This document shows positions 7,716-15,351 of a stretch of 22,204 bases of DNA, one piece after another (position 1 is the stretch's first letter; each line of letters starts with the position of its first letter). The translations under genes were made by a program, and so were the position numbers. The notes below the pieces were generated by a model, which saw nothing but the letters and a program-made list of their open reading frames with translations, did not search any database and was not told the origin of the DNA. Where the stretch lies: assembly GCA_937952455.1 (NCBI GenBank), contig CALFYU010000514.1, forward strand, positions 1 through 22,204, read 5' to 3'. The stretch comes from an uncultured Planctomycetaceae bacterium (GTDB lineage: Bacteria > Planctomycetota > Planctomycetia > Planctomycetales > Planctomycetaceae).

Positions 7716-9338
7716 TCAAACCAGGCCGGGGATGGGGTCGGCCGAGGCGGCGCGGAGGATGTCGCCGGGAATACCCCGCTGCACGCGCAACTCCCCCACA
7801 TCGATCAAGGATCGCAGAACGGTCGACACGAGGTGTTTCAAGGTCACCGGTTCGGACAGGGGTTGCGCCGCATCGCGGGTTGATTGACCGATCACATGCC
7901 CCGGCGGAATTCCCCCACCGGAAAGCAGCAAGGGGGCCAACCCGCCCCAGTGGTCGCGCCCGCCGCGGTTGTTGATGCGCGGTGTGCGCCCCATCTCGCC
8001 CGTGCAAACCAGCAGAATCTTGTCACTCAGTCCGCGGGCCTGGACGTCTTCAATGAACGCTGATATGGCATGGTCAAACGGCCGCCCCATATAGGCCATC
8101 CCCTCTTCGACGCCGGCGTTGTTTTGGTCCGCATGCAGGTCCCAGACGAAATTCGTCTTGACGGTGACAAAGCCGCACCCGCGCTCGCACAGTCGCCGGG
8201 CCAGCAACATCAATTTGCCTAGCGATTTCGCATTGTCGGCATATCGCTTGTGGTTGTTCCACTTCTGATCGATTGCGTCGGGCCGCACCAGCGGAGTCGT
8301 ATCGTAACGGGCCACCACCGCCGGATCCTCGTGCGACAAATCGAACGCCTCGCTCACGCCTCCTAGAATTGTGTCGAACGCCTGTCGCTGCAACGAATCG
8401 AGCCCAACCGCCGCCGTTTCTAAGTCGGTTGCGCGGCGGAGGTCGTCCAAGTCGGCCAACAGCCGCCGGCGGTCGTCCAGCCGCGCGAGCGGAAGCTGCA
8501 GTTCCATGTTCTTCCGCATGTTTCCCCCGCCGCTGGGAACAAACGGGGCATAGCCGCCGCCCAGGGCGCCGGTGGACTCGAAGTCTCCGAACGTCTTGAT
8601 GGCGGGCATCGTCGAATCATCGACGGCCCGGGGATAGAGCGCGACGTTTCGGGGCATCCCGGTTCGAGGGTGGTTCTGGCCGGCGACTCGCGAATAGAGC
8701 GAACCGAGGTTAGCTCCGTACGTCGCCCGTCCCACAACCGGTTTGATGTCGTGTCGGCCGTCGCCCGTTGTGAAGGAACGCACAATCGTCGTGCGATCGG
8801 CCAATTGGGCCAATCTGGGAAACGTCCCGCCGTAGGTAATGCCGGGAATTGCGGTGGCGAGTTCACCGGTAGCGCTGGCCACGCCCGGCGGAGCGGTCAT
8901 CTTCGGATCAAATGTCTCGATTTGGCTCGGCCCGCCGTGCATGAACACAAACACGACCGATTTGTCCGAGATCAACTGTGGGCGAGTCTCCGCATCAGCC
9001 GATTTGCGGAAAAAGTCCGCCAACGACAATCCGCCCAAGGCGAGTCCGCCGATCTTGAGAAATTCACGCCGTCGACCGTGTCGACCGCCGTCGTTGACCG
9101 GTAGTATGCCAACTGCCCCCCCCCCCGGCGTCCTCCGCGTCGCGGCGTATGACCTCGTTGCCGCGTCACGAATGATCGATTGACCGCATCCGGACAAACA
9201 CCTCAATAAACGAAGCTGATTTGCTGTCAAAGAGCATACCGCAAAGCACAGGTCGCGCCCAAGGCCGAACGGTGGTTTTTGGCGCGGCCCGTAGAAACAC
9301 TCCCGCCGCCCAACATGCGTATCGCAATCCGGTACCAC
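7716..9338 (-). CDS. DUF1501 protein with Tat leader (true start uncertain)
   Basis: The frame from the ATG at 9338 gives 540 residues, but residues 1 to about 77 look non-coding. Recognisable sequence starts near 9107 with a twin-arginine leader (RRREFLKIGGLALGGLSLAD). The core has VFVFMHGGPSQIETFDPKM, GGTFPRLAQLADRTTIVRSF, VTVKTNFVWDLHADQNN, LVCTGEMGRTPRINNRGGRDHW and LSGGGIPPGHVIGQST, all characteristic of DUF1501, a branch related to the alkaline phosphatase/sulfatase fold. Exported by Tat; substrate and reaction unknown. No ATG, GTG or TTG start lies in frame between the Tat leader and the 11-G tract (9116-9126). In-frame TTG codons exist at 9206 and 9197, or one added G would fuse the GTG frame opening at 9169. 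Unlike the DUF1501 gene at 20728, it has no DUF1553 partner next to it; crcB follows. Confidence 0.85.
   Translation of the reverse strand: MVPDCDTHVGRRECFYGPRQKPPFGLGRDLCFAVCSLTANQLRLLRCLSGCGQSIIRDAATRSYAATRRTPGGGAVGILPVNDGGRHGRRREFLKIGGLALGGLSLADFFRKSADAETRPQLISDKSVVFVFMHGGPSQIETFDPKMTAPPGVASATGELATAIPGITYGGTFPRLAQLADRTTIVRSFTTGDGRHDIKPVVGRATYGANLGSLYSRVAGQNHPRTGMPRNVALYPRAVDDSTMPAIKTFGDFESTGALGGGYAPFVPSGGGNMRKNMELQLPLARLDDRRRLLADLDDLRRATDLETAAVGLDSLQRQAFDTILGGVSEAFDLSHEDPAVVARYDTTPLVRPDAIDQKWNNHKRYADNAKSLGKLMLLARRLCERGCGFVTVKTNFVWDLHADQNNAGVEEGMAYMGRPFDHAISAFIEDVQARGLSDKILLVCTGEMGRTPRINNRGGRDHWGGLAPLLLSGGGIPPGHVIGQSTRDAAQPLSEPVTLKHLVSTVLRSLIDVGELRVQRGIPGDILRAASADPIPGLV
9116..9126. repeat. 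11-bp C/G homopolymer at the DUF1501 5' end
   Basis: Eleven consecutive C on the plus strand (G on the coding strand) lie about 40 nt upstream of the twin-arginine codons of the DUF1501 gene. A length change of one base would switch which upstream start codons are in frame. It may be a slippage site or a sequencing-length error. Confidence 0.8.
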
Positions 9339-9546
9339 CCACTTAAAATTGATTTACCAAACTTGTGCTTGTGGCTGCACGACCGTTTACCGATAATGAT
9401 CGAGAGCTCAGGTCTTGGAATCCAAATCGCGCCCCGCCTCTGATTGACCGCTTGATTTCTCGTCCAGACTTGTCAGGTGCACTTTCCGTCAGCGGCATGG
9501 ACTTCGCGCTCGCATCGGTGCTTGGTTTTCGCCTCGAAAATCGACG
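9207..9546. other. Divergent intergenic region (overlaps the doubtful DUF1501 5' extension)
   Basis: If the DUF1501 gene starts near 9100-9206, as its leader suggests, this stretch of about 340 bases is non-coding. It must hold the divergent promoters of the DUF1501 gene and the response regulator gene. Sequence composition here is AT-richer and less codon-like than the neighbours. I see no strong -35/-10 pair, hairpin or RNA gene. Confidence 0.4.
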
Positions 9547-10581
9547 ATGAGAAATTCTGAAATCAAAATCTTGCTGGTCGAAGACCAACGCGCCCACGCC
9601 AAACTCATCGACCGCGCATTTGAGTCGGCAGGACCCGATTTTCGGCTGACCGTGGCACACTCTTTGCGCGACGCACAACGGATTCTCGCCTCATGGACGC
9701 CCGACGTGGTCATCGCGGACTTGGAACTCCCCGACGGCCGCGGCACGGACCTCATTCGCCGCGACGAACAGTCCGCGTCGTTTCCCGTAGTCGTTTTGAC
9801 CAGTCACGGCAACGAGCAAGTCGCCGTCGAAGCCATGAAAGCCGGTGCCTTGGATTATGTTGTCAAATCGGCATCGGTCATGCGGGATATGCCGCGAATC
9901 GCCGCCTCGGCGCTTCGCGAATGGACACACTTGGTCGAACGTCGCCGCGCCGAAAAAGCACGCACGCAGTCGTTGAGGCTGCTTGAGGGGGTGCTTGACT
10001 CGCTCACCGCACAAGTGGCAGTGCTGGACGATGAAGGCATGATCCTGATGGTGAATTCAGCATGGCAACAGCCGTCCAACCCCAATCCGTTTTCAGGCAA
10101 GCGCTTCAACATCACCGCGAATTATCTGCGGGCTTGCGCCGCGACCGGCACGTTACAATCCGCCGCCGAGGCGATCGTGGCAGGTGTCCGCGACGTCATC
10201 CAGGGAGATCGCGCACGATTCTGTTTGGAAATTCCTTGCCATACCGCAGACGATCAACGCTGGTATCAAGTGGAGGTGGCCCCTTTCAGCGGCGCTGGCG
10301 CGGCGCGGGCGGTCGTGCTCTATGAGGATGTCACCGAGCGCAAGCGTGCCGAAGACGAGTCCCGCGACCGGGCCGTTCACTTGGCGCGGCTGGCCACGCT
10401 GTCCGACCGCGAACAGGAGGTCATGGAAATGGTGGTCGCCGGCAAGGCCAACAAGGTCATCGCCCGAGATCTCGGACGCAGCGAAAAAACCATCGAAAAA
10501 CACCGCGCCAACGTGATGAAGAAACTCAAGGTCCGCACGATCGCCGATTTGGTGCGAATTGCCGTTTCCGCGGAGCGCTAG
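9547..10581 (+). CDS. Response regulator: REC-PAS-LuxR-type HTH
   Basis: A 344-residue protein. The receiver domain (6-125) has the acidic pair Glu12-Asp13, the phospho-acceptor Asp58 in VVIADLELPDG, Thr85 in VVLTSHG and Lys107 in DYVVKSAS, so it should be phosphorylatable. A helical linker (about 120-145) leads into a PAS-like region (about 147-270: LDSLTAQVAVLDDEGMILMV, then NSAW, ending YEDVTERKRAEDES). The C-terminus (about 285-340) is a LuxR/FixJ helix-turn-helix: LSDREQEVMEMVVAGKANKV, then IARDLGRSEKTIEKHRANVM. It is a DNA-binding transcription regulator of the FixJ type with an added sensory module. No histidine kinase is adjacent, so the partner is unknown. The ATG at 9547 has only a weak ribosome-binding site. 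Confidence 0.92.
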   Translation: MRNSEIKILLVEDQRAHAKLIDRAFESAGPDFRLTVAHSLRDAQRILASWTPDVVIADLELPDGRGTDLIRRDEQSASFPVVVLTSHGNEQVAVEAMKAGALDYVVKSASVMRDMPRIAASALREWTHLVERRRAEKARTQSLRLLEGVLDSLTAQVAVLDDEGMILMVNSAWQQPSNPNPFSGKRFNITANYLRACAATGTLQSAAEAIVAGVRDVIQGDRARFCLEIPCHTADDQRWYQVEVAPFSGAGAARAVVLYEDVTERKRAEDESRDRAVHLARLATLSDREQEVMEMVVAGKANKVIARDLGRSEKTIEKHRANVMKKLKVRTIADLVRIAVSAER

Positions 10582-10623
10582 CCGCCCATCGGCAAACCGT
10601 GATCGAACTTGCGGCGTCCTATC

Positions 10624-10652
10624 TTGCAGCGGCCGGGGACATCGTCTAATAT
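10624..10652 (+). promoter_or_regulatory. Possible tRNA-Gln promoter
   Basis: TTGCAG (10624-10629) and TAATAT (10647-10652) are 17 bp apart and lie about 36 bp before the mature tRNA. The hexamers match consensus only moderately (3/6 and 4/6), so this is tentative. Confidence 0.3.
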
Positions 10653-10660
10653 CCGCCTAG

Positions 10661-10685
10661 TGCCAGCCGCCGTCAGGCGGCGGCA
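10661..10685 (+). terminator. GC-rich hairpin between the response regulator and tRNA-Gln
   Basis: The inner stem GCCGCC/GGCGGC closes a GTCA loop (10666-10681), and TGCC/GGCA extends it across one bulged A. It ends 3 nt before the mature tRNA 5' end and is followed by only three T. It could end the upstream transcript, form a 5' leader stem of the tRNA precursor, or be a dispersed palindrome. Confidence 0.35.
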
Positions 10686-10688
10686 GTT

Positions 10689-10759
10689 TCCCCCCTGGTG
10701 TAATGGCAACACAACAGGTTTTGGTCCTGTCGTTCCAGGTTCGAGTCCTGGGGGGGGAT
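10689..10759 (+). tRNA. tRNA-Gln(UUG)
   Basis: The cloverleaf folds fully. Acceptor TCCCCCC (10689-10695) pairs with GGGGGGA (10752-10758). The D stem is GTG/CAC with GG in its loop. The anticodon stem is ACAGG/CCTGT around TTTTGGT, giving anticodon TTG (reads CAA). The variable loop has 4 nt. The T stem is CCAGG/CCTGG around TTCGAGT. The discriminator is T and no CCA is encoded. The first pair is U1-A72. Confidence 0.95.
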
Positions 10760-10854
10760 TTTCCTGAATAGGCTGTAGGCTTTCGACCTTTGGCTTTAGG
10801 AAGTTTTTTGCGAGCCGGTTGCTGAGATGTCCGCAAAGTGCTCGGTCGTGATGC

Positions 10855-11382
10855 TCATACCTGCTCGCGGTGGCCGTTAGGGAACTCTCTTAACCCTGGT
10901 CCCAGCATGTCCGGCGGCGTTTCAAACAGCTTCAGCCGGATCGGGTTGTCGGCCCAATACCCCTCGATCGTGATCAGTGATGCTTCTTGTTTCCCCGGAT
11001 CGGCCTCCGTCACGGGATAAGCGGTCCACTGACAGCGTTCGACCAGATTGAATCGCCGGTACAAATCCTGCAGGTCGAATTGAAAGCTCAATGGTCGATT
11101 TTGACCGTCGTATTTGCCGCCAACCAACTCGCAAGTCCCCAAAAACAGGCTGACCTCCCAGCGATCTTCGGCCAGGCGGCAGTCGAAACCGACCCGTCCC
11201 ACTCCGCAGTGGGGTTCAAACAGCTCCGCCACCTCCTCGATCATGGGAGTGATCCATTGCGGGCGGATTTTGCGGCGTGGTCGACGTCCTTGCTTCTCAA
11301 GTTGCGCAAGCAAATGTTGTATAGGCAAGTGTGCGTGGCTCAATCGTCGTCTCTTTCCGAACAGTTCCCTGTGGTAAGCCAT
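10855..11382 (-). CDS. Conserved-looking hypothetical protein
   Basis: A 175-residue protein from the ATG at 11382, with GGGG shortly upstream as a weak ribosome-binding site. I do not recognise the family. The first 45 residues are rich in Arg, Lys and His (GKRRRL, KQGRRPRRKIRP). From residue 46 a compact domain begins: MIEEVAELFEPHCGVGRVGF, then DCRLAEDRWEVSLFLGTCEL, LSFQFDLQDLYRRFNLVERC, SLITIEGYWADNPIRLKLFE and a Pro-rich end. Alternating hydrophobic strands and Trp/Cys content suggest a soluble alpha/beta protein. There is no signal peptide or membrane segment. Codon use is like that of its neighbours. It is convergent with the tRNA gene and divergent from the arg operon. Confidence 0.7.
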   Translation of the reverse strand: MAYHRELFGKRRRLSHAHLPIQHLLAQLEKQGRRPRRKIRPQWITPMIEEVAELFEPHCGVGRVGFDCRLAEDRWEVSLFLGTCELVGGKYDGQNRPLSFQFDLQDLYRRFNLVERCQWTAYPVTEADPGKQEASLITIEGYWADNPIRLKLFETPPDMLGPGLREFPNGHREQV

Positions 11383-11722
11383 CCCCGATGCCGATTTCAG
11401 CAGAGGCGCAGCGTGAATGGCATCGATGACACAGCGTGGTCAGGACAATAAGGATGTGAATGGACTCGTGATATGTTGCGTGCGGCCCGTTTTGAGTTAG
11501 CCGCGTGGAATTCTTATCGGGGCAAAATCCCCGCCAGTTTTACGTCAAATCGCCCGCATCGCGGCTCGGGCAATAACCAGGTGTGGGTCAGCGCGAAAGT
11601 ACCGAGGCTGCCGCAATTGTGACCTGCGGCCGGTCGTAACCGCGATGCTGATTTCGCGGACGCTAAAACCGTTGCGTGATTAAGAGTTGCGCCGGCGGTT
11701 GCGGCCGGAAAGCCCTTCAGAA
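11383..11722. other. Divergent intergenic region upstream of argB
   Basis: No believable gene is present in about 340 bases. The stretch contains a small hairpin CGGGG-CAAAAT-CCCCG (11518-11533) and no matches to the Arg-box pattern that I can see. The promoter for argB lies at its right end (11723-11750). Confidence 0.45.
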
Positions 11723-11750
11723 TTGACTCCCGCCCGGAAGCCTCTACAAT
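11723..11750 (+). promoter_or_regulatory. Promoter of the argBDF operon
   Basis: TTGACT (11723-11728) and TACAAT (11745-11750) are separated by 16 bp. The -35 matches TTGACA at 5/6 (as -C- plus a final T) and the -10 matches TATAAT at 5/6. The predicted transcription start near 11757 leaves a leader of about 28 nt before the GTG start of argB, the right geometry for its promoter. Confidence 0.7.
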
Positions 11751-11784
11751 CGGAACTTTTCCCTTTCGCGCGGGACGAACCTCT

Positions 11785-12675
11785 GTGGACGAAGCGATAC
11801 AAAAGGCGGGCGTGCTGATCGAAGCCTTGGGTTGGATCCGCCAATTCCGCGACCGGCACGTCGTGATCAAACTGGGCGGCAGCGCGCTCGAAAACGATGA
11901 AACTGTCCGGAATTTGCTGACCGACGTGATTTTCATGGAAACCGTCGGCATGCGCCCCATCCTGGTGCATGGCGGCGGCAAGGCCATCAGCCAGGCCATG
12001 CAGGAAGCCGGCATCGAACCCCGCTTTGTCCAGGGACGCCGCTACACCGACTCAGAAACGATCGAATTGGTCGCGCGGGTGCTCGCCAAGGACATTTGCG
12101 GCTCACTGGTCAGCGAAATGAGGAAGCAATCGGGACGCGCCATCGGGCTGAGTTACCTGACGGAGAATTGCCTGATCGGCGAGAAATTGACGCTCTCCGG
12201 CACCGGCGGCGAGGAAATCGATCTGGGCCGCGTCGGCCGGATTGTCGACATCGACGCCGATCTGATCCGGCACACTTGCGCCGCGGGCATCATTCCCGTG
12301 ATCCCCTCGATTGCGCTGGACACCGCCGGGGAAAAACTGAACGTCAACGCCGACACCGCCGCGGCGGCCGTCGCCCGTTTGCTCAATGTGGAGAAGCTGA
12401 TTTTTCTCAGCGACGTGCCGGGCATCTATTTGGATCAAAACGATCCCGGCACGCTGCTAAACCATTTGGAGGTCGATCGTTGCCGGGGACTGATCGCCGA
12501 CGGCACGATCGCCACCGGCATGGTGCCCAAGGTGGAGGCCGCACTCGAGGCGATCGCCGCGGGAGTTCGCAAAGTCCACATCGTCGACGGCCGGATGTCG
12601 CATTCGTTGTTGTTGGAGATTTATTCCGATCGCGGCATCGGTACGGAGATCGTGCCCTCACCGACGGCCGCTTAA
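11785..12675 (+). CDS. argB: Acetylglutamate kinase
   Basis: A 296-residue enzyme that phosphorylates N-acetyl-L-glutamate with ATP, the second step of arginine synthesis. Family landmarks are in order: VVIKLGGSAL (Lys29, Gly31-Gly32; ATP phosphate contacts), ILVHGGGKAIS (60-70; substrate pocket), FVQGRRYTDSETIE, then VNADTAAAAVARLL, LIFLSDVPGIYLD and GTIATGMVPKVEAAL near the C-terminus. The N-terminus (DEAIQKAGVLIEALGWIRQF) resembles the mobile N-helix of hexameric, arginine-inhibited NAG kinases, so feedback inhibition by arginine is likely but inferred. The start is GTG at 11785, which lies 35 bp after the -10 box. The sensing stretch reads GRRYTD where relatives often have GLRVTD. argD follows after 148 bp. 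Confidence 0.95.
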   Translation: MDEAIQKAGVLIEALGWIRQFRDRHVVIKLGGSALENDETVRNLLTDVIFMETVGMRPILVHGGGKAISQAMQEAGIEPRFVQGRRYTDSETIELVARVLAKDICGSLVSEMRKQSGRAIGLSYLTENCLIGEKLTLSGTGGEEIDLGRVGRIVDIDADLIRHTCAAGIIPVIPSIALDTAGEKLNVNADTAAAAVARLLNVEKLIFLSDVPGIYLDQNDPGTLLNHLEVDRCRGLIADGTIATGMVPKVEAALEAIAAGVRKVHIVDGRMSHSLLLEIYSDRGIGTEIVPSPTAA

Positions 12676-12810
12676 GGGACACCACGCCGAAGCGATCGTG
12701 CGGAATTTCTTGCGAACGCGCGAACCTGCCGGTTGGACGGCGTGTCACTTGATTTTTCGCCTCGTGCGTCCGGCATTGGACCGGCAACCTTCATTCAACA
12801 ATTTGTGCCC

Positions 12811-12816
12811 AGGAGA
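12811..12816 (+). promoter_or_regulatory. Ribosome-binding site deciding the argD start
   Basis: AGGAGA lies 7 nt before the GTG at 12824. It is a near-ideal Shine-Dalgarno and selects that start over the longer in-frame ATG at 12698, whose extra 42 residues match no part of the family. Confidence 0.75.
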
Positions 12817-12823
12817 CCTGATT

Positions 12824-14029
12824 GTGAATCCCGTCGCGACCCAAAGCAGCCAAGAGACGATTGCCACCTTCGAGAAACATGTGATCCCCAATTACGGGCG
12901 GTTTCCCATCTCGCTGGTACGCGGCGAAGGTTCTTATGTCTGGGATGCCGAGGGGCAACGGTATTTGGATCTGTTCCCGGGTTGGGGGTGCGACATTTTG
13001 GGGCATTGCCCGCCGCCGGTCGTACAGGCGATTCAGGAACAGGTGGCGCACCTGATTCATATTCCGAATTCCTGGTATACCGAGCCGCAGGGCAAATTTG
13101 CCGAAGCGCTAACCACTCGCGGCTTCGGGCAGGCCTTCTTCTGCAATAGCGGCGCCGAGGCGGTCGACGCGGCCCTCAAGCTGGCGAGGCTGCACACCCC
13201 TGAAGGACGCCATCGCATTATCACCTTCGAAAACGGCTTCCACGGCCGGACGCTGGCCACGACGACCGCCACCGCGCAGCCCAAATACCACGAAGGGCTG
13301 GGACCGCTGATGGCGGGGTTTCGTTATGCTCGCTTCAACGACGCCGACTCGGTCCGCGAACTCATCGATTCCGAGACCTGCGCCATCCTCATCGAGCCGG
13401 TTCAGGGCGAAGGGGGCGTCAACATTCCCGCGGACGGTTTCCTGGCCGAACTGCGTCAAATGGCCGACGAGAACGACCTGCTGCTGATTTTCGACGAGGT
13501 TCAAACCTGTATGGGGCGTACGGGCACCTGGTTCGGCTATCAGCAATGGAACGTGCAGCCGGACATCATCACGTTGGCCAAGGGACTCGCCGGAGGCGTC
13601 GCCTGCGGGGGGATTCTGGCGAAAACGGAAATCGCCCCTAGCCTGCGTCCGGGCATGCACGCCAGCACGTTCGGCGGAAACCCATTGGCGATGGCGGCCG
13701 GATTGGCGACCGTGCAAATGATCGAGGACGAGCACCTGCTGGACAACGTCGCCGAGATGTCGGCCCGGTTTCAGTCGCACTTCGAGGCGCTCAAGCAGGA
13801 ACTGCCCATCATTCGCGAATTGCGCGTTCGCGGCATGATGATCGGCTTCGACCTGACGATCCCCGCCGGACCGGCGGTCGGCAAGTGTATGCAGCGCGGC
13901 GTATTGGTCAACGCCACGCATGATACGGTCGTGCGTCTGCTCCCCGCATTGAATGTCACGGCTGAACAGGTCGACGAGGGTTGTGAGGTGATCGCCGAAG
14001 TCCTCCGCGAAATGGCGGCGGACGCCTAA
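12824..14029 (+). CDS. argD: Acetylornithine aminotransferase
   Basis: A 401-residue PLP enzyme from the GTG at 12824. It transfers the amino group from glutamate to N-acetylglutamate semialdehyde, the fourth step of arginine synthesis, and family members often also serve lysine synthesis. Visible motifs are FFCNSGAEAVDAALKLAR (cofactor phosphate), FHGRTLATTTATAQPKYHEG, ILIEPVQGEGGVNIP, LLIFDEVQTCMGRTG (the Asp that pairs with the PLP ring nitrogen), DIITLAKGLAGG with the Schiff-base Lys253, and ASTFGGNPLAMAAG. Length and layout are normal for ArgD within the class III aminotransferases. The 28-bp gap to argF and the shared direction indicate one operon. ArgD versus ornithine or 4-aminobutyrate aminotransferase is decided mainly by the flanking argB and argF. 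Confidence 0.94.
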   Translation: MNPVATQSSQETIATFEKHVIPNYGRFPISLVRGEGSYVWDAEGQRYLDLFPGWGCDILGHCPPPVVQAIQEQVAHLIHIPNSWYTEPQGKFAEALTTRGFGQAFFCNSGAEAVDAALKLARLHTPEGRHRIITFENGFHGRTLATTTATAQPKYHEGLGPLMAGFRYARFNDADSVRELIDSETCAILIEPVQGEGGVNIPADGFLAELRQMADENDLLLIFDEVQTCMGRTGTWFGYQQWNVQPDIITLAKGLAGGVACGGILAKTEIAPSLRPGMHASTFGGNPLAMAAGLATVQMIEDEHLLDNVAEMSARFQSHFEALKQELPIIRELRVRGMMIGFDLTIPAGPAVGKCMQRGVLVNATHDTVVRLLPALNVTAEQVDEGCEVIAEVLREMAADA

Positions 14030-14057
14030 CGGCGAATTGAGGAAGGAGTGACAGACC

Positions 14058-14981
14058 ATGAAACACTTGGACACACTATTTCACCTAGATGCCGGTGACG
14101 TCGATGAGATCTTTGCGCGTACCGACGAACTCAAAAAACAATGGGCCGGCGGAGAGCGGCGACCGGTCTTGACCGGCCAGGTGATGACGCTGCTCTTTGA
14201 GAAGCCGTCGCTGCGAACACGGATCAGCTTTGAGGCCGCAATGACCCATTTGGGCGGCAGTAGCACGTTCCTCTCCACCGCCGAGGCGGGACTGAACGGG
14301 CGCGAGAGCGTCGCCGACGTAGCCCGCGTACTGGGGAGTTTCTCTGATTTCATCGTGATGCGCACGTTCGAGCAATCGTTGATCGAGCGGTTCGCCCAAC
14401 ATGCCGACTGCCCGGTCATCAACGGCCTCTCCAACGACAGCCACCCGTGCCAGGCGCTCACTGATTTTTACACCATTCGCGAAGTATTTGGTTCGCTGAA
14501 GGGGTTGCGCGTGGCCTATGTCGGCGACGGCAACAACGTAGCCAGTTCTTTGGCAGTCTGCGCGGGGCTGCTCAAGGTGCCTTACGTGGTGTCATCGCCT
14601 GCGGGATATGAACTCTCGCCGGAATTCCTCAAGAAGCTCAAACAGGCGATTCCCAACGTGGACATCACCCTGGAGGAAGAGCCGAAACAGGCCGTCCAGG
14701 AGGCGGACGTCGTGTACACCGACGTCTGGGCCAGTATGGGACAGGAATCAGAATCTGACGCGCGAAAACAGGTCTTCGCGCCGTATTGCGTCGACGCCGC
14801 CCTGATGGCGGCCGCTGCGCCGGACGCCAAGTTCATGCATTGCCTACCGGCCAAGCGCGGTCTGGAATGCACAGACGAGGTCATCGACGGCCCGGCGAGC
14901 ATCGCATTTGAACAGGCCGAAAATCGGATGCACGTGGCCAAGGGGATACTGGCCTGGTTGACAAGCGTGAACGCCAAGTAA
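14058..14981 (+). CDS. argF: Ornithine carbamoyltransferase
   Basis: A 307-residue cytosolic enzyme that joins carbamoyl phosphate and ornithine to make citrulline. The start ATG at 14058 has AGGAAGGAG upstream. The carbamoyl-phosphate loop reads FEKPSLRTRISFE (SLRT at 51-54 in place of the more common STRT, a variant seen in this family). HPCQALTDF (H129) and FMHCLPAKRG (H261, C262) are the other active-site signatures, followed by EVIDGPASIAFEQAENRMHV. The ornithine-side DxxxSMG motif is present as DVWASMGQE. Length is typical. No carbamoyl phosphate synthase or argininosuccinate genes lie nearby, so the rest of the pathway is elsewhere. Confidence 0.96.
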   Translation: MKHLDTLFHLDAGDVDEIFARTDELKKQWAGGERRPVLTGQVMTLLFEKPSLRTRISFEAAMTHLGGSSTFLSTAEAGLNGRESVADVARVLGSFSDFIVMRTFEQSLIERFAQHADCPVINGLSNDSHPCQALTDFYTIREVFGSLKGLRVAYVGDGNNVASSLAVCAGLLKVPYVVSSPAGYELSPEFLKKLKQAIPNVDITLEEEPKQAVQEADVVYTDVWASMGQESESDARKQVFAPYCVDAALMAAAAPDAKFMHCLPAKRGLECTDEVIDGPASIAFEQAENRMHVAKGILAWLTSVNAK

Positions 14982-15004
14982 TGCGCCGACGCTGCCGCCG
15001 CCGT

Positions 15005-15292
15005 CTAAAAGATAATCACCACGTCATCCGTCAAATGCAACTCGCCGTAAGCGGCGACCACCTGTTGCGGCGACGTGACGACCGGTTCCATGGTGACGGA
15101 AACGTGCCGCCCGCCGGCCGTATGCCGCAGGCTATGCGGAGGATCGACGGATGCCCCCAACGCCTTGCGCATTGCGGTCACCACCCGCGCGGGAAAGTCG
15201 TCGACGTTTTTGCCGATAATCTTAAACACGTATCGGCAGGGAAAATTGTGCGTCGATTCCAGCAGTTCAATCGTGGGAATTCCGTTCGGCAT
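15005..15292 (-). CDS. DUF493 (YbeD-like) small protein
   Basis: A 95-residue protein. The ATG at 15292 is preceded by AAGAGAG at a good distance. A longer in-frame start at 15469 would overlap the end of the SpoIID-like gene and adds low-quality sequence. The pattern fits DUF493/UPF0250: ELLESTHNFPCRYVFKIIGK, a helix (DDFPARVVTAMRKALG), then SLRHTAGGRHVSVTMEPVVT, a second helix and a closing strand (DDVVIIF). The family folds as an ACT-like ferredoxin-type domain and its role is not settled, though regulatory ligand binding has been suggested. It lies 59 bp downstream of the SpoIID-like gene and is probably co-transcribed. It is convergent with argF. Confidence 0.85.
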   Translation of the reverse strand: MPNGIPTIELLESTHNFPCRYVFKIIGKNVDDFPARVVTAMRKALGASVDPPHSLRHTAGGRHVSVTMEPVVTSPQQVVAAYGELHLTDDVVIIF

Positions 15293-15351
15293 ACCATACT
15301 CTCTTTTCGCCGGCCGCAAAGGCGACAGCGCGCGACCGTATTGAATTATAG

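Noticed and set aside
12096..12752. 218-codon plus-strand frame overlapping argB
   Set aside because: It is an out-of-frame reading of argB and the gap after it, with a strongly Arg-rich translation.
13109..14074. 321-codon open frame antisense to argD
   Set aside because: It is a mirror of GC-rich third-codon bias in argD; its translation is Arg/His/Gly-rich, matches no family and has no ribosome-binding site.
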